This document shows, piece after piece, positions 1-12,820 of a stretch of 64,000 nucleotides of DNA (positions are counted from its first letter, which is position 1; each line of letters starts with the position of its first letter). Below the pieces are notes generated by a model. The model had not been told where the DNA came from and searched no databases. It saw only the letters and a program-made list of their open reading frames with translations. Origin of the DNA: Przewalskia tangutica (taxonomy: Eukaryota > Streptophyta > Magnoliopsida > Solanales > Solanaceae); contig CM056733.1 of NCBI GenBank assembly GCA_029844215.1, positions 48,497,142 to 48,561,141 on the forward strand. Reading direction: 5' to 3'. A program made the position numbers and the translations under genes.

Positions 1-863
1 TTAGCTCCAAGTCCTTACGCCCCAACCCGCTCCAAGCGACCCTTAGAAGTTTCTAAACAACTTCTCTAAACACTTCAACCAGGCTATGAAGGTTTTTCTA
101 GGGTTTCATTTTGCGACTTTCGGAATAAAGTAGGATTTCTGGGCTCCTAGTATTTAAACAACTTTGGAATACTACTAGGGATACTAGGCTAGTGTATTTG
201 GAATTATACCACAATACACCAAGTATTCTACACAAGGGGGGAGGGGTGGGACGAAACCAATACAAAGGGAGGGAAGTATTTTGCTCTTGGAAGCTTTCAA
301 GTGAGATGAACTTATTCATCAACCAAGGGGTCTATTTATAGAACAATGGAGGGTCAAGATCCATCTAAGTGTATGGCCAAGATTGGGCCATGTGTGTGTG
401 GGTCCCACCACACCACATGGCCAACGAAATTGGGTGCCAAGTGTAAGGCCATTTCGGCCAAGGTGAGTAGGTGACAAGTGGCTAGCCACTTGTCACACCA
501 TTTCGGCCCACATGGCCACACAAGGGGGTGACACGTGTCGCCCACGATAAATCGCCCAAAATATTACGTCTTCCAAAATATCCAAAAAGCGGAAACCTCA
601 AAAACAAAGCGGGCCCACAAAACCGTAAATTTCTCCCGTGGCCCCACGTGGCCATTTCCAAAAATAAAATCTCAAAATTCTAATATAATCCGAAGTTCAA
701 ATACCAAATCGGGAATACAATTCCCATTAACGAACCTTTTTCTTCACAAAAACCGGAAACTTTTCCGTCGAAAAAAATCACATCTTCCTTTCTTTCCAAT
801 ATTTCTGTCGTATTCTCGTACGTATGTCCTCGCATACATACCCTGGAACTACGGGGTATAACA
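1..863 (-). repeat. E0: LTR end fragment, cut by the window edge
   Basis: On the minus strand this is the first part (U3) of an LTR. It ends at 863 in the family terminus TATAACA (TGTTATA on the minus strand). A TATA box (TATTTATA on +, 333-340) and the G-box palindrome at 526-543 are in the expected order. Directly after 863 the sequence jumps into the middle of another LTR (E2), which marks an insertion junction. The U3 resembles those of E1 and E4. Whether E0 is a solo LTR or the end of a full element cannot be told, because the rest lies left of the window. Confidence 0.8.
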
Positions 864-3616
864 AGTTTAATCCTTTTTACAAACCCTGCCCACAACAGTA
901 CTACAGACCTCTAAGAATGATACGACAACAATGGCGGGACAAGGCCCCGCCAAACCCCTGAATGTAAACACTTACGATGACGGGGACTATACCACGATAA
1001 GCCTCCGAGAAACGGAGCTTCCCAAACGCCAAATGTGACTCGAGAGCTAGGATCAACGATCGGTGTACCTCAACTGCGGCATTTAACGCACCCAAGGAGG
1101 TCAAGACAATGTACCGAGTATGTGAAACTAAAAATACTGTAAATGAAATCATAATAGTCTATAAAGCAGGAGACATGTATGATAACCAAACTACAGTTCA
1201 CAATAAATAAGCAGTCATGTCAAGTCAGGGACTCACGCCCTCAAAGTCATCACTCGAATATAACTATGGGTCTCAAGCCCATAACATCAATCATGCCCGT
1301 GGAATACCTTCCTCACTGCCGGCAGTCTATGATAGAAAAGCACCAAGGAATACACATGAACACCAGGTCCCACCTGTGTCCAAATAAAACAAAGACAGGT
1401 AAGTGCGAAGGCATAGCCGACTACTCACACCTACAAGACTAACAAGGTCATAAAGCGTATCATGATATCTCGCTCTGCATCATCACATGATCAAAGCCGT
1501 CACCGCGCGAGATCAAATGTCGCGTCTAGCCCCGAACTTTCCGCGACTCCGCATAGGCCAACCTCATAGGCCCGCATGAGGTATAACCCCGCATCGAGGG
1601 TAGCTACTCCCGCGATCGCCCCGACTCGCGATCCGCATGGCCACATAGACCGCATGACCATAAAGGCCGCACACTCACCTGGAACTCCCGTAGTTCCGCA
1701 TGGATCCCTGGACCCGCATGAGGTATTCTCGAATCATGGTCCTGCATCCGCTGAGTCTACCCCGCGTCGGAGGCGACTTAACCTCCGAAATAAGTCAAGG
1801 TGAGTGGTACAATACCAACATAACGGTGATAGTCAAACAACTTTAAGCACAGTCGAGGGGAAAACCCCTTTACACTAACATCACAAGATACTAACACACA
1901 TAGCATCCTAGCATGTTTACTTATCAATCAACAAGAAAGTATTTACAAGGCTATCACAAACCAACACAATCAAGTTATACACACAAGGTACTTTCTACTA
2001 TATGTCAACAAGTTCGGTTTTTATCCCCAAAGTACTTCATACATTAAATCTTTAAAGATACGTTAATTTCACAAAAGTCACACAATACCCGTAGTTATGT
2101 GAAAATAGAGTGATTATACTTTTAAGTAAAAGAAAGCACTTACCTTTTTAAAATCAAGTAAAGACATTATTTTCCAATCGTCCAAGTTTGCCTAATTTCA
2201 AATGTTCACGTTTCTTATTTTAGAAAGGTTTCGTAGTTCATAGTCTTATTCATTTAAGAATATAATTCTCTTTTAAACTATCTGAGAAACATAAGTCTTA
2301 TATGTGAGTAGGATATTCTTGTTTATAACAATCTTATTACAATGACCATGATCTAGGAAATATCATTTTGTCTCATCTTAGCTTTATGCAGATGGAAGTT
2401 TCTCGGTTTTAATAATACTTAATCTGTCAAAACATTTCCTTTTATTAACGCCGCATGGTTTGTCGATACACATTCGATTTCAAATCAAGAAACCATTCTT
2501 AAGCCGTTATACCTAACTTCCCATAAAGCTAGTATAACTCTTAAGTTTTCAAAACCAAGTATTACTTCTTTCAAAATGATTCAAAATCTTTTGAAATACT
2601 TCAAGTTCATTATTAACACATAACAAGCCAGTTATAGTTCAAACCAGTTACCTTTTAAAAACCACAAGTATCTTCTTACCAACATAAAGCTGTTATAACC
2701 AAATTCCCATAAAGCCGTTATAACACTTTATGTGTTAAACCAATAAAATACATATAGCACACGTATGCTCACCGTACTACATAGTTCACACATATCATGC
2801 TAGAAGAGATAGGAAGAGGTTCACATACCGCGACGAGTATCGACTAATAGCAAAACGCTCAAGACGTCAAACCGCTTCGCTACCTTAGCCGTAAGATCGC
2901 GCCATACGTAGTACTTCAACCTATAAGGCCACAAGGCGCTTATTAACATTTAGATCCCTTCGTAGAACATTCTACAGAAAATTCGGCAGCACCTCCCCCC
3001 CCCGCAACAGCGTAAATCTCCTCCTTTATCGAGGCCGGCTATCAAGCCAACCAGGGGGGGGTTAACACGTCTAACCGGTCGTGTACAATTCTACTATATA
3101 GTAATGCTACACAAGTCTACTGTAATACAGTCCTATGTAATTACAGTTCAGTTCTCTTCTTTAAATTCAGGCTTAAGTCAAAAGACATCACGCACAACTA
3201 TGTTCAATTCTATATATAGTATACTTTAACTATATATTCCAACAACATGTAATTTCCAATTACAATAGAAGGTCAAGATATTTACCTCGATAAGCCCAAA
3301 ATTATCCAAGTTATAATGTCGATCCTGAGCAAGGTTTAGCTCCTACTCCGTGCGCTCCAATCCGCTCCAAACAACCCTTAGAAGTTCTAACCAACTTCTA
3401 CTTAAATACTTCAACCAACAATGAAGATTTCCTTAGGGTTTCGGTTTGAGACTAAAAGGACAAAAGGTAGTATTTCCGGGCTCTACGTATAGAGGTAATT
3501 TTTGGAATACAACAAGGTAAAGGCTAAGGTATTTTGGGCATTATAACAATACTTGGAGAAGTATTTCTACCAAGAGGGGGGGGGGTATTATACGAAAGCA
3601 ACTAGGCTAGGGGGTA
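864..3616 (-). repeat. E2 3' LTR, central part
   Basis: Matches bases from about 16190 rightwards in the E2 5' LTR, in the same order. It includes the CGCAT-rich variable repeat block (about 1500-1800), the conserved core near 2345-2400 and the CATAAAG/CTTTATG module near 2690-2735. The first ~200 bases of the LTR are displaced leftwards by E0 and the last ~600 lie at 12821-13421, beyond E1. Summed, the LTR is about 3.5 kb, like its partner. Confidence 0.85.
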
Positions 3617-3940
3617 TGTTATACCCCGTATTCTCGTGGTATGTATGCGAGGACGTCGCATTTGAGAGCACACGTAAAATTGGAAAGGAAGAAAGAGGTG
3701 ATTTTTTCCACTAAAAAGTTTCCGGTTTTTGTAAAGAAAAATGTTCGTTGATGGGAATTGGGTTCCCATATTTGGAATTTGGGCTTCTTTGATTATATTA
3801 GAATTATGGAATTTTATTTTCGGAAATGGTCACGTGGGGCCCACGGGAGAAATTTACGGTTTTTGTGGGGCCCACTTTGTTTTCGAGATTTTGGCCATTG
3901 TGGATATTTTCGGAAGATGTTTTATTTTGGGCCATTAGGA

Positions 3941-4327
3941 GGGTGACACGTGTCACCCCCGCCTAGGTGGCTTGGCCGAATTGACATTTGTGCACAACAC
4001 CCGGTTAGAGTCGTTTTTCGACGAAACGTTTTACATAACTTGCGAGGGGAAAATTCCGGCTATGTCGTTTTGTATTTTTGCGGATTTTTCCGAGCGGCGG
4101 AACATTTTGGACCAACGGGAGGGTGACATGTGTCACCCTCACATTGGAAGCAAGTGGCGGTTTGGCCTGGGCGTTTAGGGTGTCAAGTGGGAAGATATTT
4201 TGGTAGATATTTGTGAGGGTTTTAAGGAGTAGGGACTAGGGTGCACTTGGCTTGATCTTGGCCTTACACTTGCCTTGCACATGGCTTGATCTTGGCCATT
4301 GGTTGGCCTTTGGTTTGGCTATAAATA
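3941..4327 (+). promoter_or_regulatory. E1 5' LTR promoter: G-box palindromes and TATA box
   Basis: The perfect 18-base palindrome GGGTGACACGTGTCACCC (3941-3958) has a CACGTG G-box at its centre, the core bound by plant bZIP and bHLH factors. A near copy with CATGTG lies at 4121-4138. TATAAATA follows at 4320-4327. The same order recurs in the 3' LTR (9677-9694, 9857-9874, 10069-10076). Promoter function is inferred from motif and position only. Confidence 0.7.
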
Positions 4328-6268
4328 CCCCTCCCTTGTGAAGACTTATTCATTCACTCCTCACTTTGTCTAAGTCTTGAAATCCCTCCTCCTCTTGTGG
4401 CTCTCGCCCCAAGCCTCTCCTCCTCCTCCTCCTTGTGGCCTTTGGCCGAGAAGGTCCCTCTCCCCTTTTTGTGGTGCCCCAGCCGAGAGTAACCCCTAGC
4501 CTAGTTGTGCTAGTCGAAATACTACCCCTTGGTAGAAATGTATTCTACAAGTATTGTTGTAATGCCCAAAATACTTTAGCCAAATACCTTGTAGTACTCT
4601 CCAAGGTACCCTCTATACGTAGAACCCGGAAAATACGATTATACTTTCCTTTAGCCACTAAACGAAACCCTAAGGAAAATCTTCACCCGTTGTTGAAGTA
4701 TTAAGTAGAAGTTGTGTAGACACTTCTAAGGGTTTCTTGGAGCGTTTTGAAGCGCACGGAGTAGGAGCTAAACCTTGTTCAGGAGCGACTTATAACTTGG
4801 ATAATTTTGGGCTTATCGAGGTAAATATCTTGACCTTCTATTGTAATTGGAAATTACATGTTGTTGGAATATATAGTTGAAGTATACTATATATAGAATT
4901 GAACATAGTTGTGCGGCAATGTCTTTTGACTTAAGCCTGAATAATACTTACGGCAATGTCTTGCGACTTAAGCCTGAATTTAAATAAAGAGAAGCGAATC
5001 AGTAATTACATAGGGTATTCAGACATGAGACTTGTGTAGCATTACTGTGGGTAGAATTGTACACGTCCGGTTAGACGTGCAAACCCCCCCCTGGTTGGCT
5101 TGGTAGCCGGCCTTGATAGAGGAGGAGATTAACGCTGTGGCGGGGGGGGGAGGTGCTGCCGAATTTTCTATAGAATATTCTACGTTGAGATCTAGAATGT
5201 TAATAGGCGCCTTGTGGCCTCTATAGGTTGAAGTACTACGTATGGCGTGATCTACTTGACTTAAGGAGTAGCCGACGGTTTGAGGTACTTGGAGCGTTTT
5301 GCTATTAGTCGATAATCGTCGCGAGGTATGTGAACCTCTTCCTATCTCTTCTAGCATGATATGTGTGAACTATGTAGTACGGTAGACGTACATGTGCTAA
5401 ATGTATTTGATTGGTTTAAAACATAAAGTGTTATAACGGCTTTATGGGAAGTCGGTTATAATAGCTTTATGTGGATAAGCAAATACCTTGTGGTTTTTAA
5501 AAGGTAACTGATTTGAATAATAACTGGCTTGATATGTTAATAAAGAACTTGAAGTATTTCAAAGATTTATGAATCGTTTTGAAAGAATGAGTAGTACTTG
5601 GGTTTTGAAAGCTTAAGAGTTATACTAGCTTTATGGGAAGTTAGGTATAACGGCTTAAGAACGTTTTACTGATTTCGGAAATCAGAATGTGTATCGACAA
5701 ACCACCGCGTTAATAAAAGGAAAATGTATTGACTAATGAAGTATTATTAAAACCAATAGAAACCTCCATCTGCATAGAAGCTAAGATGAGACAAAATGAT
5801 ATTACATTTCCTAGATCATGGCTGCTTAATAAGATTGATTATAAACAAGAATAACCTACTCACATATAAGACATATGTTTCTCAAAACGTTTAAAGGAGA
5901 ATTATGCTTTAAAGGATTAAAACTATGGACTACGAAACCTTTTCTAAAATGAGGAACTTGAGCATTTGTAATTAGGCAAACCGGAACTTTAGGAAAAGAA
6001 TGTTGGTACTTGAGTTTAAAAAGAAAGTGTTCTGGTTTACTTAATAATGTGAATCACTCTAGTTTTATACTACGGGTATCGGGTGACTTTTATAAAAGGA
6101 ATGTATCTCTTTTAAAAGGACTTAACGTATGTAGTACTTTAGGGTTAAAACCCGGACTTTGACATAAAATGAAAGTACCTTGAGTTGTGTGTAACTTGCT
6201 TATGCTTATTGTTATGAAACTTGACCATGTTACGTGTGATAGCCTTGTTGTGCAAGTACTGTGTTCAC

Positions 6269-6465
6269 TCGACTACCGGTTCATCCGGGAATGTATCTCA
6301 CTTGATTACCGGTTCATCCGGGAATGTATCTCACTTGATTACCGGTTCATCCGGGAATGTATCTCACTTGACTACCGGTTCATCCGGGAATGTATTTCAC
6401 TTGACTACCGGTTCATCCGGGAATGTATTTCACCGACTACCGGTTCATCCGGGAATGTATTCCAC
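6269..6465 (+). repeat. 33-base minisatellite in E1 5' LTR
   Basis: Six tandem copies with core ACCGGTTCATCCGGGAATG. The cores start at 6275, 6308, 6341, 6374, 6407 and 6439, a period of 33 (last 32). ACCGG and CCGGG make each unit partly self-complementary. The 3' LTR carries the same array at about 11984-12170 with its last units damaged at the CCGG sites. It lies in the LTR's variable repeat slot, just before the shared tail beginning GCGTGAGTCCCTGGC. Confidence 0.95.
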
Positions 6466-7119
6466 ACGTTTCTATATTGGGTCCATAAGATGGGCCGAGA
6501 CCTGTTATACGTATCACATGATTTGTACCTAGATCACGGTGAGGAAAGAGTTCCACGTACGGCGGATGACTAGAGGGCGTGAGTCCCTGGCTTGACATGA
6601 CTGCTATTATGTTGTGAACTGTAGTTTGGTTATCATACATGTCTCCTGCTTTATCTAGACTATTATGATTTCATTTACAGTATTTTTACAGTTTCACATA
6701 CTTGGTACCTGTTGTACTGACCTCCTTCGGGCCGCGTTCATGCCGCAGTAGAGGTACATCGGCCGTGGATCCTCGCTCATAGGATCACATTCAACGTAGT
6801 GGGAAGCTCCGTTTCTCCGAGGCTTATCTTTTGGTATGTGTTTCCACTGAGTTGTAGGTTCTTGTACATTCGTGGTATGGCGGCCCTGTCCGTCATAGTC
6901 GTGTAAATCTTAGAGGTCCGTAGCATCTTGTTGTGGCGGGGTTGTAAAGGATTAAACTGCTCGAGTTTTATGTATATACCAAGGCAACCGCTTTGGTTGG
7001 CCTGCTTATTATTATATCTCTTGTTTCATGACTCGTGTTTTATTTTTCCACGGTTTTCTCGATGTTGTATCACTAGGGTGCCCGGTAAGGCACGATGAAC
7101 GGCCCGGTTGGGCGTTACA

Positions 7120-7212
7120 AAGTGGTATCGTGAGCGATTAGTCCTCGGAAAGTGTCTACAGGCACTGTCTAGTAGAGTCTTGATTATCGGTGTGTGCACC
7201 ACATCTATAATC
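7120..7212 (+). promoter_or_regulatory. E1 primer binding site and leader hairpin
   Basis: One base after the LTR end, TGGTATCGTGAGC (from 7123) resembles the initiator tRNA-Met primer site TGGTATCAGAGC but is altered exactly at the CAG. At 7182-7212 the arm GATTATCGGTGTG, the palindrome GTGCAC and a return arm ending ATAATC form a slightly shortened version of the hairpin found at this place in E2, E4, E7 and E8. Confidence 0.8.
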
Positions 7213-7321
7213 GTGAGGCTATAAGACATGTAGGATTGGTTTCTATTCTTCTCCTTCTAAGATCGTGCCTTAGAGCTGAGTTGTAAGTTGGACCCCTCTG
7301 ATGTGTTTCATTTTACCAGTT

Positions 7322-8469
7322 ATGCCTCCGCGCAAGGCGACCAGTGCCCAGAAGGGCAAGGCAGCCGAGGGTGCTGCTAGTGAGATACAGAGGAGTACGA
7401 GGGCGCAGGCCCGGACAAGACTGAGGTCAGTGCTTGAGACGGCGGTTTTGTGGACGCCGCCCAGCGAAGTTTAGAGCCGCAGCGATGGTCGCCGAGACCA
7501 CAAGCACTGAGCCTCCACCCACCCGACACCGGCAGGAGATGGGTTACAAGGAGATGGCCCGATTCTTGGTCGTGGTCGTGGCCGATATGAGGATAGGTGG
7601 ATGCAGCAGCCTGGGATTCCAGAAGAGCACCCGTAGTTCACCCCGAGCGAGTTTGAGGCTACGTGACTTTCTCGAGTTGTAGCCCGCCGATGTTCTATGG
7701 ATCGAGCCGAGGACGACCGGGGAGTTTATCAAGCGACTACAGAGGATCATGAGAGTGATCGAGCCTCGAGGCGAGTCGGTGGTATTGAGTTCGCATCACC
7801 GCGTGATCTGCTGATTGGGTTTGATTCGTGGAGCTGTCCCGGAAGAGCATGCACTTCCACCGTATGGGACGAGTTCTCGAGGGCTTTTCTTGCACATTTC
7901 TTGCCCCACAGATGAGAGGGCTCGGGCCGGCATTTTTGACGTTGAGGCGGGCGCGGACGGTTAGAGAGTACAATGTGGAGTTCGACTCATTAGCTCGGTA
8001 TGTTCCGCTGTGTAGCCGATATGGAGGACAGAGTACACCGCTACGTCACCGGCTGGACGATTACTTGGCGGAGGCTTATGCAGGTGTAGCTCTTCACCGG
8101 CATGGACATTGCCCGCATACAAGCTCATGCACTAGGTTGTGAGGCACGAGAGGTCGACGGAATGACCGAGATCGCAGAAGAGGCGAGCAGCAGGTCCTTT
8201 GGTAACTTTCGAGGCGGACCGCCTCGTGCCAGCCTAGTTATGTACCTCCACCAGATGCAGTGGTCCCCACGATCGTCGGGGCGTTAGGTATTCGAGCTGG
8301 TGAGCTCCGTGGCTTCCGTTCACAGATATACATGGGTTCTAGCCAACAGGATTCACGTCCCCCTCAGTGTGCACGATGTGGCAAACATCATCCCGGGGAA
8401 TGTCGCCTTTTTACTGGTGCTTGCTTCACCTGCGGCCGTCAGGGCCATGTGACGAGATCGTGCTTATAG
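7322..8469 (+). pseudogene. gag: E1 gag, frameshifted, with double CCHC zinc knuckle
   Basis: Gag is the structural protein that forms the virus-like particle and packages element RNA. The start is the ATG at 7322, giving MPPRKAT, the same start as gag in E8. The frame breaks after about 35 codons and continues in several frames; a capsid-like stretch with a LARYV segment lies near 7940-8010. The C-terminal part is open and ends with two zinc knuckles at 8368-8463: CARCGKHHPGEC, then CFTCGRQGHVTRSC (CX2CX4HX4C). About 380 residues if read through, a usual size for this clade. Several breaks coincide with CHG sites and may be sequence error, so pseudogene is provisional. Confidence 0.8.
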
Positions 8470-9317
8470 GAGAGGTACGGCAGCGCGCAGCCTGCGGATC
8501 GATGGCGGGTTCATCGCCTTTCATACGCGCCTGCAGGCAGACTTACGATTAGAGTGGAGCGGTAGCTTCAGGTATATCCTTAACCCTCTAGAGGCTTGTA
8601 TGTTTTGATGTTATGTTAATGTGTTAGGTGTTATGTTCGGATAGCTTTGTGCTAAAATGTGATTTAGGAACCTGGTTGGGGAAAAAGGGTAAGCCTGGGG
8701 GTGAGGGAATGATGAACCTTAGAATATTACAGTTGAGACCTTAGATGTAAGGTCGTCTTGAGTAAAAGATTCGTTTTATGTTTGACCTTTATCAGAGTGC
8801 GTAATATACGTGGGTTTTATTTGTGTGATAAGTCCATGGGTAGTGTGAGATGGAAGTGGTAGCTTTCATGATGTGATTTAGCAGGATCGTTCCGTGTCAG
8901 GGAACGAGGGCTGGACGCGATTGTGGGTCGGGTTGAGGCCGTGATACGGGTCAACCCGTGCCCGGATTAAGGTGGGGTCAGCTCTGGTGGTCCCGCCAGT
9001 GGCGTGGTCACGAGGTGCTAGGCCCAAGTTTTGGTAACCATCGTATGAGTTCGTGGACGCGTTCGACCGAGCGGTTCGTAAAGGCCGGAATGGCCTTAAG
9101 GAAGTTTGAGGTTAGAAAGATGAACAAGTTTGTAGGTAGTGACTCCAGAGATTTTTGGGAACGGATTTAATGACTGAAGTTGGGAACGTACTGTGAGAGT
9201 TCAAGTGTTCGAGAAGGGCACGCGAGTAAGGAAGGAAGAGAACGTGTGTTATTTCGCGTGGCCCAGTGGCGTTGACAACTTGTTAGAGGAACTTCATCGA
9301 TATCCGTCTTGAGAAGG
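8470..9317 (+). other. E1 noncoding interior between gag and polypurine tract
   Basis: No pol motif in any frame. The start still resembles the gag C-terminal tail seen cleanly in E3 (19600-19725), then a stretch beginning CTTCAGGTATATCC. Related sequence follows gag in E2, E3, E4 and E7 (for example the GGGTCGGGTTGAGG stretch near 8925, 27880 and 48275) but not in E8, so it is a shared module of the gag-only class. Its role is unknown. Confidence 0.7.
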
Positions 9318-9352
9318 AACATTCGGGACGAATGTTTCTAAGGAGGGGAGAA
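9318..9352 (+). promoter_or_regulatory. E1 hairpin and polypurine tract
   Basis: AACATTCG at 9318-9325 and CGAATGTT at 9329-9336 form a perfect 8-base stem with a 3-base loop. The purine run AAGGAGGGGAGAA (9340-9352) follows and abuts the 3' LTR start at 9353. The tract primes plus-strand DNA synthesis in LTR elements. The hairpin recurs at this position in every element whose interior 3' end is visible. Confidence 0.85.
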
Positions 9353-12300
9353 TGTTATACCCCGTATTCTCAGGGTATGTATGCGAGGACGTACGTACGA
9401 GAGCACGACAGAAAATTGGAAAGGAAGAAAGAGGTGATTTTTTCCACGGAAAAAGTTTCCGGTTTTTGTAAAGAAAAATGTTCGTTGATGGGAATTGGGT
9501 TCCCAGATTTGGAATTTGGGCTTCTTTGATTATATTAGAATTATGGAATTTTATTTTCGGAAATGGTCACGTGGGGCCCACGGGAGAAATTTACGGTTTT
9601 GTGGGGCCCACTTTGTTTTCGAGATTTTGGCCATTGTGGATATTTTCGGAAGATGTTTTATTTTGGGCCATTAGGAGGGTGACACGTGTCACCCCCGCCT
9701 AGGTGGCTTGGCCGAATTGACATTTGTGCACAACACCCGGTTAGAGTCGTTTTTCGACGAAACGTTTTACATAACTTGCGAGGGGAAAATTCCGGCTATG
9801 TCGTTTTGTATTTTTGCGGATTTTTCCGAGCGGCGGAACATTTTGGACCAACGGGAGGGTGACATGTGTCACCCTCACATTGGAAGCAAGTGGGCGGTTT
9901 GGCCTTGGACGTTTAGGGTGTCAAGTGGGAAGATATTTTTGGTAGATATTTGTGAGGGTTTTAAGGAGTAGGGACTAGGGTGCACTTGGCTTGATCTTGG
10001 CCTTACACTTGCCTTGCACATGGCTTGATCTTGGCCATTGGTTGGCCTTTGGTTTGGCTATAAATACTCCTCTGTGAAGACTTATTCATTCACCTCACTT
10101 TGTCTAAGTCTTGAAATCCTCCCTCCCCTCCCTCTTGTGGCTCTCGTCCTAAGCCTCTCCCCCGCCCTCTTCCGTGGGGCCGTTGGCCGAGAAGGTCCCT
10201 CTCCCCTTTTGTGGTGCCCTAGCCGAGAGTAACCCCTAGCCTAGTTGTGCTAGTCGAAATACTACCCCCTTGGTAGACATGTATTCTACAAGTATGTTTG
10301 TAATGCCCAAAATACTTTAGCCAAATACCTTGTAGTACTCTCCAAGGTAACCTCTATCGTTAGAACCCGGAAAATACGATTATACTTTCCTTTAGCCACT
10401 AAACGAAACCCTAAGGAAAATCTTCACCCGTTGTTGAAGTATTAAGTAGAAGTTGTGTAGACACTTCTAAGGGTTTCTTGGAGCGTTTTGGAGCGCACGG
10501 AGTAGGAGCTAAACCTTGTTCAGGAGCGACTTATAACTTGGATAATTTTGGGCTTATCGAGGTAAATATCTTGACCTTCTATTGTAATTGGAAATTACAT
10601 GTTGGAATATATAGTTGAAGTATACTATATATAGAATTGAACATAGTTGTGCGGCAATGTCTTTTGACTTAAGCCTGAATAATACTTACGGCAATGTCTT
10701 GCGACTTAAGCCTGAATTTAAATAAAGAGAACTGAATTGTAATTACATAGAATTTGACATGAGACTTGTGTAGCATTCTGTGGTAGAATTGTACACGTCC
10801 GTTAGACGCAAACCCCTCGGTTGGCTTGGTAGCCGCCCGATAGAGGAGAGATTAACGCGGCGTGGCGGGGAGGTGCTTCCGAATTTTCTATAGAATATTC
10901 TGCGTTGAGATCTAGAATGTTAATAGGCGCATTGTGGCCTCTATAGGTTGAAGTACTACGTATGGCGTGATCTACTTGACTTAAGGAGTAGCCGACGGTT
11001 TGAGAGGTACTGGGCGTTTTGCTATTAGTCGATAATCGTCGCGAGGTATGTGAACCTCTTCCTATCTCTTCTAGCATGATATGTGTGAACTATGTAGTAC
11101 GGTAGACGATACGTGCTAAATGTATTTGATTGGTTTAAAACATAAAGTGTTATAACGGCTTTATGGGAAGTCGGTTATAATAGCTTTATGTGGATAAGCA
11201 AATACCTTGTGGTTTTTAAAAGGTAACTGATTTGAATAATCACTGGCTTGATATGTGTTAATAAAGAACTTGAAGTATTTCAAAAGATTTATGAATCGTT
11301 TTGAAAGAATGAGTAGTACTTGGTTTTGAAAGCTTAAGAGTTATACTAGCTTTATGGGAAGTTAGGTATAGCGGCTTAAGAACGCTTTCTTGATTTGAAA
11401 TCGAATGTGTATCGACAAACCACTGCGGCGTTAATAAAAGGAAAATGTATTGACTAATGAAGTATTATTAAAACCGAGAAACCTCCATCTGCATAGAAGC
11501 TAAGATGAGACAAAATGATATTACATTTCCTAGATCATGCTTAATAAGATTGATTATAAACAAGAATAACCTACTCACATATAAGACATATGTTTCTCAA
11601 AACGTTTAAAGGAGAATTATGCTTTAAAGGATTAAAACTATGGACTACGAAACCTTTTCTAAAATGAGGAACTTGAGCATTTGTAATTAGGCAAACCTAA
11701 CTTTAGGAAAAGAATGTTGGTACTTGAGTTTAAAAATAAAGTGTTCTGGTTTACTTAATAATGTGAATCACTCTAGTTTTATACTACGGGTATCGGGTGA
11801 CTTTTATAAAAGGAATGTATCTCTTTTAAAAGGACTTAACGTATGTAGTACTTTAGGGTTAAAACCCGACTTTGACATAAAATGAAAGTACCTTGAGTTG
11901 TGTGTAACTTGCTTATGCTTATTGTTATGAAACTTGACCATGTTACGTGTGATAGCCTTGTTGTGCAAATACTGTGTTCACTCGACTACCGGTTCATCCG
12001 GGAATGTATCTCACTTGATTACCGGTTCATCCGGGAATGTATCTCACTTGATTACCGGTTCATCCGGGAATGTATTTCACTTGACTACCGGTTCATCCGG
12101 GAATGTATTTCACTTGACTACCGGTTCATCCGAATGTATTTCACCGACTACCGTTCATCCAGAATGTATTCCACACGTTTCTATATTGGGTCCATAAGAT
12201 GGGCCGAGACCGATATACGTATCACATGATTTGTACCTGAGGCAGTGCGGTGAGGAAAGAGTTCCACGGGCATGAGGGATGACTAGAGGGCGTGAGTCCC

Positions 12301-12820
12301 TGGCTTGACATGACTGCTATTATGTTGTGAACTGTAGTTTGGTTATCATACATGTCTCCTGCTTTATCTAGACTATTATGATTTCATTTACTGATTTTTA
12401 CGATTTCACATACTTGGTACTGTTGTCAGACCGACTTCGAGGCCGCGTTCATGCCGCAGTAGAGGTACATCGGCCGTGGATCCTCGCTCATAGGATCACG
12501 ATTCAACAGAGTGGAAGCTCCGTTTCTCGAGGCTTATCTTTTGGTATGTGTTTCCACGAGTTGTAGGTTCTTGTACATTCGGGGTATGGCGGGCCACTGT
12601 CCGTCATAGTCGTAAATCTTAAGTGTCTGTAGTACAAGTGTGGTTGTAAATGATTAAAGCTGTTCGAGTTTTATGTATATCTTGAAGGCAACCATTTTGG
12701 TTGCCTGCTTATTATTATATCTCGTATTTCATGACTCGTGTTTTATTTTCCACGGTTTTCTCGATGTTGTATCACTAGGGTGCCGGGTAAGGCACGAATC
12801 TGCCGGGTTCGGGCGTTACA
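9353..12820 (+). repeat. E1 3' LTR
   Basis: Collinear with the 5' LTR, with G-box palindromes, TATA box at 10069-10076, conserved core near 11490-11540 and a six-unit minisatellite at about 11984-12170. Long stretches are identical to the 5' copy; differences cluster at CAG/CTG/CCG and homopolymers. For example TTTACAGT at 6672 reads as TTTACTGA near 12387. Confidence 0.9.

Larger units (their letters stand above)
3617..7119 (+). repeat. E1 5' LTR
   Basis: Starts TGTTATACCCCG and ends GGGCGTTACA just before the primer site. In order it holds two G-box palindromes (3941-3958 and 4121-4138), a TATA box (4320-4327), a TCC microsatellite (about 4387-4435), CATAAAG/CTTTATG modules (5422-5473), the conserved core (about 5765-5822) and a 33-base minisatellite (6269-6465). 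The TATA box is only ~700 bases in, so about 2.8 kb lies downstream of it, an unusually long R-U5. Confidence 0.9.
3617..12820 (+). mobile_element. E1: complete gag-only LTR retrotransposon (TR-GAG type)
   Basis: A plus-strand element of 9.2 kb with both LTRs (3,503 and 3,468 bases) starting TGTTATACC and ending GTTACA. The interior is only 2,233 bases: primer site, leader hairpin, gag with two zinc knuckles, a noncoding tail and a polypurine tract. No pol motif is present. It is inserted in the U3 of E2's left LTR. The uninterrupted equivalent is seen near 18885-18910, where the two E1 flanks are joined. The expected 5-base target duplication is imperfect: gggta on the left, gtacc on the right, sharing GTA, as if two Gs of a homopolymer were lost. 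Confidence 0.9.

Noticed and set aside
3972..4178. Recurring U3 frame FVHNTRLESFFDETF...RRNILDQREGD (also 9708-9971 and partly in other LTRs)
   Set aside because: The DNA is conserved in all LTRs at every codon position and the frame shifts between copies, so this reflects promoter-region similarity, not a protein.
6269..6465. CRISPR-like direct repeats
   Set aside because: The repeats are head-to-tail with no unique spacers, in plant retrotransposon DNA.
6187..6573. 128-codon open frame with a repeating SLDYRFIRECI peptide
   Set aside because: It is the 33-base minisatellite read in one frame (33 is divisible by 3); the same array is open in a second frame too. It lies inside an LTR with no sign of coding.
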